From assembly GCA_903905065.1 (NCBI GenBank), contig CAIVEW010000014.1:1-36138 (forward strand): a stretch of 36,138 nucleotides of DNA, read 5' to 3'. This document shows positions 9,301-17,262 of this stretch, in pieces. Positions within the stretch are counted from its first letter, which is position 1. Each line of letters begins with the position of its first letter. This stretch comes from an uncultured Bacteroidota bacterium. Its GTDB lineage: Bacteria > Bacteroidota > Bacteroidia > Chitinophagales > Chitinophagaceae. The notes beneath the pieces were generated by a model. It was not told the origin of the DNA. It did no database searches and worked only from the letters and a program-made list of their open reading frames with translations. The position numbers and the translations under genes were made by a program.

Positions 9301-9482
9301 CTTGCCGATTGCGCTGCAAGTGCGTAAAGCCCTTGCTGATATTGTTCTTCAGCGATGATCAGCGGCCTGTTTGCGGGAATGTCATGGGTGAGCACCTGTG
9401 CACTTGACGCAATACCTGAAAGCAGAATAATTGCCAGTAAAGCAACCTGCAGGGCGGGACGTCTTTGTTTTTGCAACATCAT
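6390..9482 (-). CDS. large periplasmic tetratricopeptide-repeat protein
   Basis: This 1030-residue protein has a signal peptide (about 1-29, cleavage near SSAQ) followed by TPR-type helical repeats across nearly its whole length. Typical repeat cores include YLALSCLKGD, AKFELAYCYFNIREFDKAAP, YYIAEIYYFMGNRAKAF and MYLLGDCYLKTDDKVSARNAF. The C-terminus is Lys/Glu-rich. No enzymatic motif is visible. TPR solenoids bind proteins, so it probably acts as a periplasmic or outer-membrane-associated scaffold. It begins 14 bases after the TonB receptor stop and ends 45 bases before the plugless barrel gene, which strongly suggests a shared complex. The start MMLQK is the only good one before the signal peptide. 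Confidence 0.85.
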   Translation of the reverse strand: MMLQKQRRPALQVALLAIILLSGIASSAQVLTHDIPANRPLIIAEEQYQQGLYALAAQSARQYLNQPAGKMLDERQINKDKAKYLLALSCLKGDIKGCVDSAKKLMAATNEPAYYQRMAFALAQYYFQQDALKKAIPLYEAANIENLGNKEIADAKFELAYCYFNIREFDKAAPLFLAIKDLKDGKYYLAGNYYYGLLAYNNNKYAEALKSFEIVKNARDYRAIVPYYIAEIYYFMGNRAKAFEIADTFLRRNEKLYYDKELHLLAGQCLFEDQRYKEALPYFEYYYEHTDKIRKEDLYKIAYCYYRLNQRSGAIEKFKLLSNAHDSLGQTAMYLLGDCYLKTDDKVSARNAFSICADMIFNPGQQEASMILYGRLSYETGFNDEALRELESLLRTFPTSQFRDEANTLISGLLIKTNRYEEALRRLEVVGVKDNDYWAIYQKAAFGYAIQQFRNGSLNVAYRYFTLALLHPVNADYESATYFWKSELAYRLHRYSDVITYAQFFLDKRANTAAVQRISPLATRQHAYLNMGFASMETESYSAAQGYFNHAQQERGDDNFSENVAAVREADAVFMQKDYKKAIALYDHIVYSDSADADYARYQKSILLGLQGKTNEKISVLLSLINIRPPSAYANFARYEAAVTYIEEERYNDALGYLRQLTDSITDKSFAPRSWMKTGFIYQQLNENNKAIEAYTHVVRDYPAAEDRMAALDALKSLYIQSNQPGAYTRLLVDNNLPSADSSSMDSTYYSAAEAQFSNGQWDEAQRAFTNYLLAYPNGIFAVKAHYYRAESNFQLRKFKEAREDYDEVLRGQWNDFSENSARRAAAIALEQKDYNAAFGYYLRLRPNISNNTSKEVVYNGLMRSGFNSDKFAETVLYSDSLIALPGTSADLMNDALFYKARSLQHFDSADAAIAMYRQLSGNKNGDVAAESRYHIAELLFAKKDAKEAEAAANDAIHLSAGYEYWIGKSYLLLADILVTEADYFNAKALLQSIVKNTKIAEFKQEAAKKLEEVKTLEKNHSKLQEDEKQ

Positions 9483-9496
9483 TCAGTGCAATCGTA

Positions 9497-11827
9497 TTAA
9501 AAGGTCCATGTAAGGTTAATGCTCGGGAAAAATGGTAACTGGTAAACTTTTACATTAGTGATACGGTCAACATAGAATATGTTCTGACGGTCATAAACAT
9601 TCGTAATAGCAAAGGTAGCGTCTAAGCTTGATTTTTTAGTCAGTTTAAAATGCCTTTTCACAGAAACGTCCAGTCGATGATACCAGGACAAGCGCCCGCC
9701 ATTTATCTGGTTGGCATAAAGAACACCCAGGTTACCATTTTGAGTCATAGGATTTCCTGCGAGGCTGGTCATGCCTATGTTTTCATAGAAACCCTGGGTT
9801 TGCGTGAAAGGGAATGGCGCATGAATATTGAACCTGCCTGATACATCCCAGTTTTTCTTTTCGCCCATGGTGTATGAGGCTACAAGGTTCGCGTTGAAGC
9901 GGGTATCAAAAGGTGTAGGGTAGGTTTGTATCTTTCCCTTCGAGTCTGTACTGGTATAATTCACATTCTGGTACCCGAGGGCGGCCCATAAATATATCCT
10001 CTGGTGGCTATACTTAGCAGATAGGTCAACACCGTCGGCAAGGCCGGTCGCCGCAACGAAATCAGGATTTGTTTCAACGACTTTGTTCCGGTTCAGCTCA
10101 TCTACCTGGCCAAAGTATTTCACCCATGGCTCAAGGTTCAGCTCCACTTTGTTGTTCACATCCACCTCAATGCCGCCCACAGCGTGATAAGCTGTCTGGA
10201 GGTTTGATTTTACCGCGTCGCCATGCGGGTCATAGATTGTCTCGCCGGGGCTAAGCAGAAATCCTGTGAACAGGTTCACAATGTCCTGGTCCGATTTAGT
10301 GCTGATAATATTCTGGGTGTAGATACCTGTGGCAAATTTCAAGCGTACGTTATCGGAGAGGTTTAATTTCATCCCCAGCCTTGGTTCGGGAGAAAATTTG
10401 TTGAGTTCAGAATAATATTGGAAGCGAACGCTTGGCTCGAAGATGAATTTGCTGCCAAAATTATAACGGTACAAAAAGTACAAAGCAGCCATTGTGCTTT
10501 GTGCGTTTTCAGTTGTCGAGACACCAACACTGCTGTAATAGTTAAGCGCAGTATGCAAGCCGCTCACCTCCACGCCATACTTCAGCTGGCTATAGTCGTG
10601 CAGGAAGTAAGTGAAATTGATGGCTGCTTCAAAGCCGTTGATCTGGCTGGTGCGTGGTATGGAATCAGATGGTACACTTGCCTGGTCGAGGCTGATGTTA
10701 TAATTTGAGTAAGCGAATTTACCGTCTATGAGTGCCGCGCTATTGCCGGGAGAGACTACAAAGGTAGCCCCGCCGCCCGCCGCCTGCCAGTGGTAATTAG
10801 CGATCGTGGCATAAGATGAGTCGTTGAGCAAGCTCGCATGGTCATCAAAATTGAAACCGAAAAGGTTCAGCTTGCTGCCGTTGTCGCCGCTCAGCGTCAC
10901 CTTGCCATACAGGTCCGTGAATTTATAAGGTAATCCGCCACTGAATGGCTCTCCAAAGCCACCATACAATGATTTGGATGTCTGGTCGAGGTAGCTGGTC
11001 TTGGCGGTTACCAGGAAAGTAACACCTGCACCGCTGTTTTTCTTCGATTTCACTAATGGTCCTTCCAGCAGTGCGCGTGACATAATCGGCGATACCGAAA
11101 CAAGGCCGCCGATCTCATTCTTATTACCATCCTTTGTATGCACATCGACGATCGCTGAAGTACGGTTGCCATACTGTGCACCGAACCCGGCTGTGTAAAC
11201 GTCCACGTTACGGATAGCTTCCGTCTCGAACACAGAGAATAGGCCGATAGAATGGAACGGGCTGTAAATGGTTATACCATCGAGGTAAATACCTGTTTGT
11301 GCCGGAGAGCCGCCGCGAATGTATAACTGGCCGCCCTGGTCGCCAGTGAATACCACGCCGGGTATTACCTGCAGGAACTGCGCCAGGTCAGGCTCGCCGC
11401 CGGAGCTTGGCAGTAGTTTCAGTTCGCGGGGAGTAACGGTCGTAACGCCGGTATTGATATGCGTCATTTTTTCCGTTTTCCTTCCTGATACTTCCACCCC
11501 TTTCAGTTCCTTTTCACTGGATGATAAAACTATTTTTTTGGTCACCATAGCATCGGGCAGCAGGTTGATCGTTGTAACGCTGGAGTCGTAACCAACTGCG
11601 GTCACTATAAGTGAATAACTGCCCGATGGCAGTGATATAGAAAAGTAACCGTTCACGTCGGTTTGTGCTCCCGCTTTACTGCCCGCCACAATAATGTTCG
11701 TATAGATCATTGGTTCGGTCGTCTTCTTATCGTAAACAAACCCCTTAACAGTACCATAGTGGTTTTGGGCAAAAGCAGCGCAGGAAAACAGCAGATAAGC
11801 GGCCACCAGGCCAATGCTTTTAAGCAT
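9497..11827 (-). CDS. TonB-dependent receptor with CarboxypepD-like domain
   Basis: The 776-residue product imports a ligand across the outer membrane using TonB energy. It has a signal peptide (1-21, ending CAAFAQ), a carboxypeptidase-regulatory-like domain (about 25-105, GTVKGFVYDKKTTEPM, TDVNGYFSISLPSGSYSL), a plug domain (about 115-225, with VIPGVVFTGDQGGQLYIRGG and IYLDGITIYSP), and a beta-barrel to the C-terminal NLTWTF. The frame opens 27 codons earlier, but MLKSIGLVAAYLLFS gives the signal peptide directly. It heads an apparent operon with the TPR protein and the plugless barrel and has a near-perfect promoter at 11913-11883. No SusD partner is present, so a polysaccharide role is not indicated; the ligand is unknown. 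Confidence 0.93.
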   Translation of the reverse strand: MLKSIGLVAAYLLFSCAAFAQNHYGTVKGFVYDKKTTEPMIYTNIIVAGSKAGAQTDVNGYFSISLPSGSYSLIVTAVGYDSSVTTINLLPDAMVTKKIVLSSSEKELKGVEVSGRKTEKMTHINTGVTTVTPRELKLLPSSGGEPDLAQFLQVIPGVVFTGDQGGQLYIRGGSPAQTGIYLDGITIYSPFHSIGLFSVFETEAIRNVDVYTAGFGAQYGNRTSAIVDVHTKDGNKNEIGGLVSVSPIMSRALLEGPLVKSKKNSGAGVTFLVTAKTSYLDQTSKSLYGGFGEPFSGGLPYKFTDLYGKVTLSGDNGSKLNLFGFNFDDHASLLNDSSYATIANYHWQAAGGGATFVVSPGNSAALIDGKFAYSNYNISLDQASVPSDSIPRTSQINGFEAAINFTYFLHDYSQLKYGVEVSGLHTALNYYSSVGVSTTENAQSTMAALYFLYRYNFGSKFIFEPSVRFQYYSELNKFSPEPRLGMKLNLSDNVRLKFATGIYTQNIISTKSDQDIVNLFTGFLLSPGETIYDPHGDAVKSNLQTAYHAVGGIEVDVNNKVELNLEPWVKYFGQVDELNRNKVVETNPDFVAATGLADGVDLSAKYSHQRIYLWAALGYQNVNYTSTDSKGKIQTYPTPFDTRFNANLVASYTMGEKKNWDVSGRFNIHAPFPFTQTQGFYENIGMTSLAGNPMTQNGNLGVLYANQINGGRLSWYHRLDVSVKRHFKLTKKSSLDATFAITNVYDRQNIFYVDRITNVKVYQLPFFPSINLTWTF

Positions 11828-11882
11828 ACAAAAATATTTATTAATATGATGAGTCCGGACTACCCGGTTTTTTAAATCCGGG

Positions 11883-11913
11883 CAAAGATAGGGATAACGG
11901 TATTGCATACAAA
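11883..11913 (-). promoter_or_regulatory. promoter of the TonB receptor / TPR / barrel operon
   Basis: On the minus strand TTTG (11913-11910), a 19-base spacer and TATCTTTG (11890-11883) match the Bacteroidota -33/-7 consensus in both boxes and spacing. The start would fall near 11877, leaving a leader of about 50 bases. That leader includes a CCCGG...CCGGG inverted repeat (about 11863-11882). Confidence 0.65.
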
Positions 11914-11952
11914 CGCAATAATTGACGGAATATTATTTATTTAAACCGAATA

Positions 11953-11982
11953 TTTCAAATACGGATATTTCGGATAATTTTG
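11953..11982 (+). promoter_or_regulatory. promoter of the SGNH hydrolase gene
   Basis: TTTC (11953-11956), an 18-base gap and TAATTTTG (11975-11982) fit the -33/-7 pattern with one mismatch in the upstream box. The ATG follows 12 bases after the -7 box, so the leader would be only a few bases long. Confidence 0.5.
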
Positions 11983-11993
11983 CATCGTATTTT

Positions 11994-12992
11994 ATGAAGC
12001 AGATTTTACTCCTAACCTTTTTTATTCTTTCCTTCCATTTTTCGTTTGCGCAAAAGGAACTGAATGTATTATTCCTGGGCAATAGCCTTACCTACTGTGA
12101 TAGCCGCGATAATGCTGAATTTCCCTACTACAACAATATGACGGAAGTACTGCAGAAGATCGCGGAAGAGAAAAAGCTGAAGGTCCATATTGAAAAGGCG
12201 GTGCATGGCCGTGCGGGCCTGGCCAACCATGCCACTTATACCGGTACGGACGCTGAGACTGCAGATGAGGCCTTTAAAAGAGCAGATGCGGGAACAGTTC
12301 CTTCAAGCGTGCGGAAAATACTGAGTAAACAATGGGATGTGGTGGCCCTGCAGGAGCGGGGGGATGTGAGCGTGTTGAACCCAGGACAAAGATATTTTTC
12401 CACAGACCCGGCATTGAGGTACCTGGACAGCGTGGTAAAGCAGGTGCACGGCAAGGTGGTCCTTTACCAGGGATATGCAGAAACCAGCCCCGTGGATACG
12501 GACGTTGTGGCGACAGGGCAAAAACCAGCCGATAACAATTGCATAGTGCTGGATGCGTTTAACTTTGGTTTCAAGGCCATCGATTTTTTTGACCCTGCCG
12601 AAGAAACCAAAATGAACGGCAAGGACACGACCATATGCGCTCCGCCGCTCCCGGCTTCTGTTACAGAACTCCAGGCCATAGAGCAGGAGCACAGTAAAAT
12701 GGCGGCGAAAACAGGCGCGGATATAGTGGAAATAGGCGCCGCATTTGAAAAATGCAAAAAAGATTATCCTGCCATAAAACTGTACTTCGATGAAAGTGCC
12801 GACCATCCTTCCAAGCAGGGCGCGTATCTCATCGCTTGTTTATTCTACAAGTATCTGAGCGGCCAGCCTGTTGGCGCCTTGAAGTACCACGCAGACATCA
12901 GCGAAGGAGAGGCTGCTAACCTGCGTAAAGTGGCCGATGCAACGCATATTGTTGCTTATTCAAAAGGGATAAAGACGGCGAATAGCAAGTAG
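11994..12992 (+). CDS. secreted SGNH/GDSL-type hydrolase
   Basis: The 332-residue product has a signal peptide (1-20, ending FSFAQ) and then VLFLGNSLTYC, the SGNH block I with the likely nucleophile Ser31. Near the C-terminus DESADHPSKQGAYL contains the Asp/His pair of block V. Members cleave ester linkages in lipids, acetylated sugars or similar substrates; the substrate here is not predictable. The frame reaches 24 codons further upstream, but these overlap the promoter and ATG 11994 gives a clean signal peptide. No T9SS domain is present, so it is probably periplasmic. It runs divergently from the TonB receptor operon and ahead of nnr, with 120 bases between. Confidence 0.8.
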   Translation: MKQILLLTFFILSFHFSFAQKELNVLFLGNSLTYCDSRDNAEFPYYNNMTEVLQKIAEEKKLKVHIEKAVHGRAGLANHATYTGTDAETADEAFKRADAGTVPSSVRKILSKQWDVVALQERGDVSVLNPGQRYFSTDPALRYLDSVVKQVHGKVVLYQGYAETSPVDTDVVATGQKPADNNCIVLDAFNFGFKAIDFFDPAEETKMNGKDTTICAPPLPASVTELQAIEQEHSKMAAKTGADIVEIGAAFEKCKKDYPAIKLYFDESADHPSKQGAYLIACLFYKYLSGQPVGALKYHADISEGEAANLRKVADATHIVAYSKGIKTANSK

Positions 12993-13090
12993 GGTTTTTC
13001 TTACTCCTTCGGCAGCCCATCTCAAAGGGTAAAAACAAAATGGTATAGCGCTTATCCATTTTTCAGTACTTTTAAATTCCTTTTTTGCTC

Positions 13091-13116
13091 AAGGAGGCAG
13101 AAACATGCAAGCATGA
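13091..13116 (+). promoter_or_regulatory. Shine-Dalgarno and three-codon minimal ORF overlapping the nnr start
   Basis: AAGGAGG at 13091-13097 is a full Shine-Dalgarno sequence, rare in this window. Seven bases later ATG 13105 opens a frame ATG-CAA-GCA-TGA whose stop (13114-13116) overlaps the nnr ATG (13113) as ATGA. Its spacing fits the minimal ORF; from the nnr ATG it is 15 bases away. The layout could couple nnr translation to termination on the minimal ORF. Confidence 0.45.
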
Positions 13117-14621
13117 AAATATTTACCGCTGCACAGATAAGGGCTTGCGATGCCTACACGATACAGGCTTCGGCTATCCGCTCATCGGAGCTGATGGAGC
13201 GGGCTGCAACAAAATGCGTGGCGTGGATCAAGGACCATTTTCCTAAAGACACTTTGTTTGTAGCGCTGTGCGGTGCTGGTAACAATGGCGGCGATGGCCT
13301 AGCCATAGCACGGCTGCTGCACCAGCGCGGCTATGGGGTGAAGGCCTTCCTGCTGCGCATCAGCAAGGATATCTCGCCCGATTGCCAATTCAACCTGCAG
13401 CGGCTGCAGGCTATAGATAATGATCTGGCCGGAATAGTGGAGCCGGATACGTTCATCACTGATATTCCGGCGCATATAGTGATCATCGACGCCATACTGG
13501 GTACAGGCCTCAGCCGCCCGGTGCAGGGGTGGGTAGGGGCATTCATCAATCACGTAAACCAGCTTCCTAACCGGAAGATAGCTATTGACATACCAAGCGG
13601 ATTACCTGCCGATGTGGTTCCGGATAAGGAAGCAGTGATATTAAAGGCACAGGACACACTCAGTTTTCAGTTTTACAAGCGCACATTTTTGCATCCGGAA
13701 TCAGGGGTGTACGCAGGCAACATCCATATACTCGATATCGACCTCGATAAAACCTTTATACACGCAACACCAACGCAGTTTAAGACCATAGATGCAGAGG
13801 ACGTAGATGCGATCTATAAACCACGCAGCCCTTTTTCTCACAAGGGAACATATGGCAGCGCACTGGTTGTGGGCGGCAGCTATGGCAAGATAGGCGCAGT
13901 AACGCTCAGCGCAAGGGCCGCACTCCGGGCCGGTGCCGGACTGGTGACGGCATTGATACCGGCCTATGGCTACCATAGTCTGCAGGCTGCTGTGCCGGAA
14001 GTAATGTGCATGGTGAGCGGTGAACGAGTAATAGAAAAAATAGAGGGGTGGGAGAAAATGAGTGCTATAGGCATAGGCCCCGGTATGAGCACTGATGCGA
14101 AAAGCGCACAGGCGCTGGCATGGTTTGTAGACGCCTGCAAAAGCCCGGTGGTAGTGGATGCGGACGCGCTGAACATCATAGCGCGGCAACCGGAACTGCT
14201 GGGGAAGCTACCGAAGGGTTCCATACTTACACCACATCCGAAGGAATTTGCGCGGCTGTTTGGCGAGAACACCAACAGCATGATACAGGTAGACCATGCA
14301 CGCATACAGGCCATGCGCTACAACATCAATATTGTATTAAAGGGCCACCATACAGCCATCATTACTACAGAAGGAGAGTGCTGGTACAATATGACCGGAA
14401 ATGCCGGAATGGCGACAGGGGGCGCAGGCGATGTGCTCACGGGTATTATCACCGGCCTGCTGGCGCAAGGTTACGCTCCGGATCACGCCGCATTGCTGGG
14501 TGTATATCTGCATGGGCTTGCGGGAGACCTTGCTTCAAAAGAAATCTCAATGGAATCGCTAATAGCCGGAGATATTATTGATTATCTGGGAAAAGCATTC
14601 CTGGCCATCAGCACCAGGTGA
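13113..14621 (+). CDS. nnr: bifunctional NAD(P)HX epimerase / ADP-dependent dehydratase
   Basis: The enzyme repairs hydrated NAD(P)H: the N-terminal YjeF_N half epimerises NAD(P)HX and the C-terminal ribokinase-like half dehydrates the S form using ADP. The 502-residue length is that of the fused form. The N-terminal half shows GAGNNGGDGLAIARLL, IDAILGTGLSRPV and AIDIPSGLPAD. The C-terminal half shows GTYGSALVVGGSYGKIGA, LTPHPKEFARL and the nucleotide-binding GNAGMATGGAGDVLTG. It converges on the SurA-like gene with only 9 bases between stops. The frame is intact. Confidence 0.96.
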   Translation: MKIFTAAQIRACDAYTIQASAIRSSELMERAATKCVAWIKDHFPKDTLFVALCGAGNNGGDGLAIARLLHQRGYGVKAFLLRISKDISPDCQFNLQRLQAIDNDLAGIVEPDTFITDIPAHIVIIDAILGTGLSRPVQGWVGAFINHVNQLPNRKIAIDIPSGLPADVVPDKEAVILKAQDTLSFQFYKRTFLHPESGVYAGNIHILDIDLDKTFIHATPTQFKTIDAEDVDAIYKPRSPFSHKGTYGSALVVGGSYGKIGAVTLSARAALRAGAGLVTALIPAYGYHSLQAAVPEVMCMVSGERVIEKIEGWEKMSAIGIGPGMSTDAKSAQALAWFVDACKSPVVVDADALNIIARQPELLGKLPKGSILTPHPKEFARLFGENTNSMIQVDHARIQAMRYNINIVLKGHHTAIITTEGECWYNMTGNAGMATGGAGDVLTGIITGLLAQGYAPDHAALLGVYLHGLAGDLASKEISMESLIAGDIIDYLGKAFLAISTR

Positions 14622-14630
14622 TATTTGCAC

Positions 14631-16001
14631 TTATTTATTGGCGGCCTCCATATTGCTAACCCACATCTTCAGTGTAGGGCAAGCCTGGTATTCGGGGGAT
14701 ATTTTCAGGTAAAAGGTAGGTAATTTGGTGAGCACCCAATTCTGCATCTTCAGGTTTTTCTTTTGAGCAAGTGCCACTTCCTGTATCTTGCTGTAGTCGT
14801 CCCTGAGGTTAGCTTTGTGCGGCGAGGTGCGGCTTTTGAGGTAGACAATGCGGCAAGACCTTTCATGCTGGTCTGTTAGGAAAATGTGCGGCGCTGAATA
14901 ATCTCCCTGTTTCATAGTGTCCAGCATCAGCACCATACCGGGATCCAGTTTGGTCATGTCCAGTTCGCTGTTGCCGGTATTCGGGTCGGCGATCATGCCT
15001 CCGGTGCGCTTTGCAGCTTCATCGGTAGAGAATACGCCTACCGCTTGTGGGAAAGGCATTTTACCACCCACCAGCAGTGTGCGTATGCTATCCAGTTTTG
15101 CCAGGGCTGCCTTAAAATCGGCAGAGAGTACTTCGGGTTTTATGAGTATGTGCCTGATATCCGCCTCATCTCCCTTGCGGTTGATCATCTGGATGATGTG
15201 ATAGCCAAACTTTGTTTTGACAATAGGCGATATTTCGCCATTCTGCAGCTTGAAAGCTGCCGCTACAAACTCGGCAGCCCACGGGCCGGTGCGGGTCACG
15301 CCATCATACCTTCCGCCATTGTCGCGGCTTCCGGGGTCTTCGCTGTAAAAGCCGGCTGCGATCTCAAAAGTTTTTTTGCCGTCAATGATCTCCTGGCGAA
15401 TGCCTTCGAGCTTTTGTTTGGCATAGTCATTCATTTCCTGGCTCACAGGTGGATCCACCAATATCTGGCCTACTTCTACAGTTGCCGGAAAGAATGGAAG
15501 ACTGTCCACCGGAATTTTCTTAAAGAAAGTCTCTACTTCAGCAGGAGTGATCTTCACATTTTCGAGTATTGTTCCCTGAACTTTCTCGGCCAGCATCTGC
15601 TCCCTGATGATGTCGCGGTATTCTTCCTTCAATTGGTAGATGGTTTTGCCGGATACTTCTTCCAGCTTTTCCTTGGAGCCATAGAGCTGCACGAAATAGC
15701 GCAGGCGGTTATCGAGCTGACCCTCCACATCTTCATCTGTGATCTTTACGCTGTCCCGCTCTGACTGCTCCATGAGTATTTTTTGCATGATCATCTGTTG
15801 CAGGATCATGCATTTCATGGAGTCATTGAATTTTGGGTCTTGTTGCCGTGCCTGTGCCGCCTGCACCTCGAGGTCAGACTGTAGGATGATGCGGTTGCGG
15901 CCTACAATAGCAATGATCTTGTCAGCGCTTTCCTGTGCGAAAGCAGACACGCTCACAGACAAACACATTATTAACAGGCAGGCCTTACCCACACGCGACA
16001 T
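14631..16001 (-). CDS. surA: SurA-like periplasmic peptidyl-prolyl isomerase
   Basis: SurA-type chaperones carry unfolded outer-membrane proteins through the periplasm. The product (456 residues from ATG 16001) has a signal peptide (ending SVSAFAQ), a SurA N-terminal helical domain (about 25-165, with IIAIVGRNRIILQSDLE), and two parvulin (PpiC) domains: the first around 170-275 (SEDPGSRDNGGRYDG, VKTKFGYHIIQM), the second around 278-385 (DIRHILIKPE, TGGMIADPNTG). A start 8 codons earlier (16025) is possible; MSRVGKACLLIMC is preferred because it gives a compact signal. It lies 127 bases after a TPR gene on the same strand. Its likely clients include the barrels encoded in this window. Confidence 0.9.
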   Translation of the reverse strand: MSRVGKACLLIMCLSVSVSAFAQESADKIIAIVGRNRIILQSDLEVQAAQARQQDPKFNDSMKCMILQQMIMQKILMEQSERDSVKITDEDVEGQLDNRLRYFVQLYGSKEKLEEVSGKTIYQLKEEYRDIIREQMLAEKVQGTILENVKITPAEVETFFKKIPVDSLPFFPATVEVGQILVDPPVSQEMNDYAKQKLEGIRQEIIDGKKTFEIAAGFYSEDPGSRDNGGRYDGVTRTGPWAAEFVAAAFKLQNGEISPIVKTKFGYHIIQMINRKGDEADIRHILIKPEVLSADFKAALAKLDSIRTLLVGGKMPFPQAVGVFSTDEAAKRTGGMIADPNTGNSELDMTKLDPGMVLMLDTMKQGDYSAPHIFLTDQHERSCRIVYLKSRTSPHKANLRDDYSKIQEVALAQKKNLKMQNWVLTKLPTFYLKISPEYQACPTLKMWVSNMEAANK

Positions 16002-16128
16002 TATATTAGTACAACCAAAACCCATGAGATATAGAAAATATGCAAAATGTGAAGCGACAAAAATAGTTTATTTACCCTCTTTATTTGAATCAGGAGAAGA
16101 TTTTAACTTTTTAGTTTTTCGGATTGTC

Positions 16129-17184
16129 CTATTTGTCTGACCTATTGTAAGCGTCTGCGGCAACAGGCAAAAGCGGGTGCTCCTTTTTCTTTTGCAGGAA
16201 AATATCTATTTCCACCGGGTGGAATTCGTTCCATGCCTTATATTCTGCCGGGCTTTCTGCTTTGCCAAAGAGCCATTCGTTGTATATGTCGAATAGTCCG
16301 TTTCTTATGAGGTAGTCCTGGTAGGAGAATAAGGAGAAAGGATGGGTTTTCCCGTATTTACGCATCCAATCCATTATGAAGCGGGTGCGCACCATGGTGA
16401 GGTTTTCTGTTGTAATGCCATCACTGACAACCGGAGTAAGGGAAAGGTATGTTTCTTTTATGATCGTTTCAAAGGGCCTGGTGTTTTTTTGTTTCCGTGT
16501 TATTCCTGGTTCGGTAGCCTCGTCCGCTATATTGTCAAACATCGTTTTGTACCCGGTGAACAACATCATCTTTAGCTCTTCATGGCCAGCGGTGTCTGTC
16601 GATATGTTGAGATATATTTCCCCGTACAGTAACCCCCATATGGCATCTCCCGATGCGAAGCAGGCCTTTGCTGCAGCCGCATAATTGGGCGCGAACGACG
16701 GGTCTTTCTGAATACCTTGCTGCCAGGAATCCAGAGCCCGCTCGTGGTATTGCTCCAGCTCATACAATGCTCCCTGTTCGTTATACAACAACCCAGACGC
16801 GGGGAAACGGCTCAATCCCTTATTTACGGCAGTGTGTGCATTTTTGATCTCGTTGAGCATCCGGCGACTCTCCGCGAGCAATTGAAAACATGCTGCGTCC
16901 GCTTCCGGTTTTTCTGTTAAGGGTTGCAAGGTTTGCACAGCATCTTTATAATTGCCTGACAAATAAAGCGTCTTCCCAAGCTCCTTATACAAGACAAACT
17001 TAGCAGGTGCCAGCGCTATAGCTTGCCTGTAAGTAATTATTGCATCCTTATAGTTGCCTAGCGCAACATAGTCCTGGGCATGATGGTACATCTGTGCTAC
17101 TTCGGGCGAAGGCCAGGCATCCTGTGCAAATGCGCAGGCAGGAAATAAGAAATAGAAGAACAGAACTTTGAAAAAACCAGACAT
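16129..17184 (-). CDS. secreted TPR protein, possible DUF4919-like C-terminus
   Basis: This 351-residue protein has a signal peptide (1-20, ending ACAFAQ) and then about four TPR motifs (residues 30-190: QDYVALGNYKDAIITYRQAI, LGKTLYLSGNYKDAVQTL, YNEQGALYELEQYHERAL). The C-terminal part (about 225-335) contains YLSLTPVVSDGITTENLT, HPFSLFSYQDYLIRNG and EFHPVEIDIF, a pattern I associate tentatively with DUF4919. No catalytic residues are evident. It is divergent from pfkA and precedes surA on the same strand, so a role in the envelope is likely, but the function is unknown. Confidence 0.75.
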   Translation of the reverse strand: MSGFFKVLFFYFLFPACAFAQDAWPSPEVAQMYHHAQDYVALGNYKDAIITYRQAIALAPAKFVLYKELGKTLYLSGNYKDAVQTLQPLTEKPEADAACFQLLAESRRMLNEIKNAHTAVNKGLSRFPASGLLYNEQGALYELEQYHERALDSWQQGIQKDPSFAPNYAAAAKACFASGDAIWGLLYGEIYLNISTDTAGHEELKMMLFTGYKTMFDNIADEATEPGITRKQKNTRPFETIIKETYLSLTPVVSDGITTENLTMVRTRFIMDWMRKYGKTHPFSLFSYQDYLIRNGLFDIYNEWLFGKAESPAEYKAWNEFHPVEIDIFLQKKKEHPLLPVAADAYNRSDK

Positions 17185-17262
17185 AACACCTTTATCAAAT
17201 AAAGGTAAAACTACAAAACATTAATGCGGTTTGCGTAACTTAGATTTCTACTTTTAAGCACC

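Noticed and set aside
6390..11827. Polysaccharide utilisation locus (SusCD-like)
   Set aside because: The TonB receptor has no SusD-type partner and no glycoside hydrolases nearby; the neighbour is a TPR protein and a plugless barrel.
13970..14314. Several overlapping frames antisense or out of frame within nnr
   Set aside because: nnr is complete with both catalytic halves; these are composition shadows of GC-rich codons.
15045..15764. 239-codon plus-strand frame inside the surA gene
   Set aside because: The minus frame has clear signal peptide and parvulin motifs; the plus frame is a shadow.
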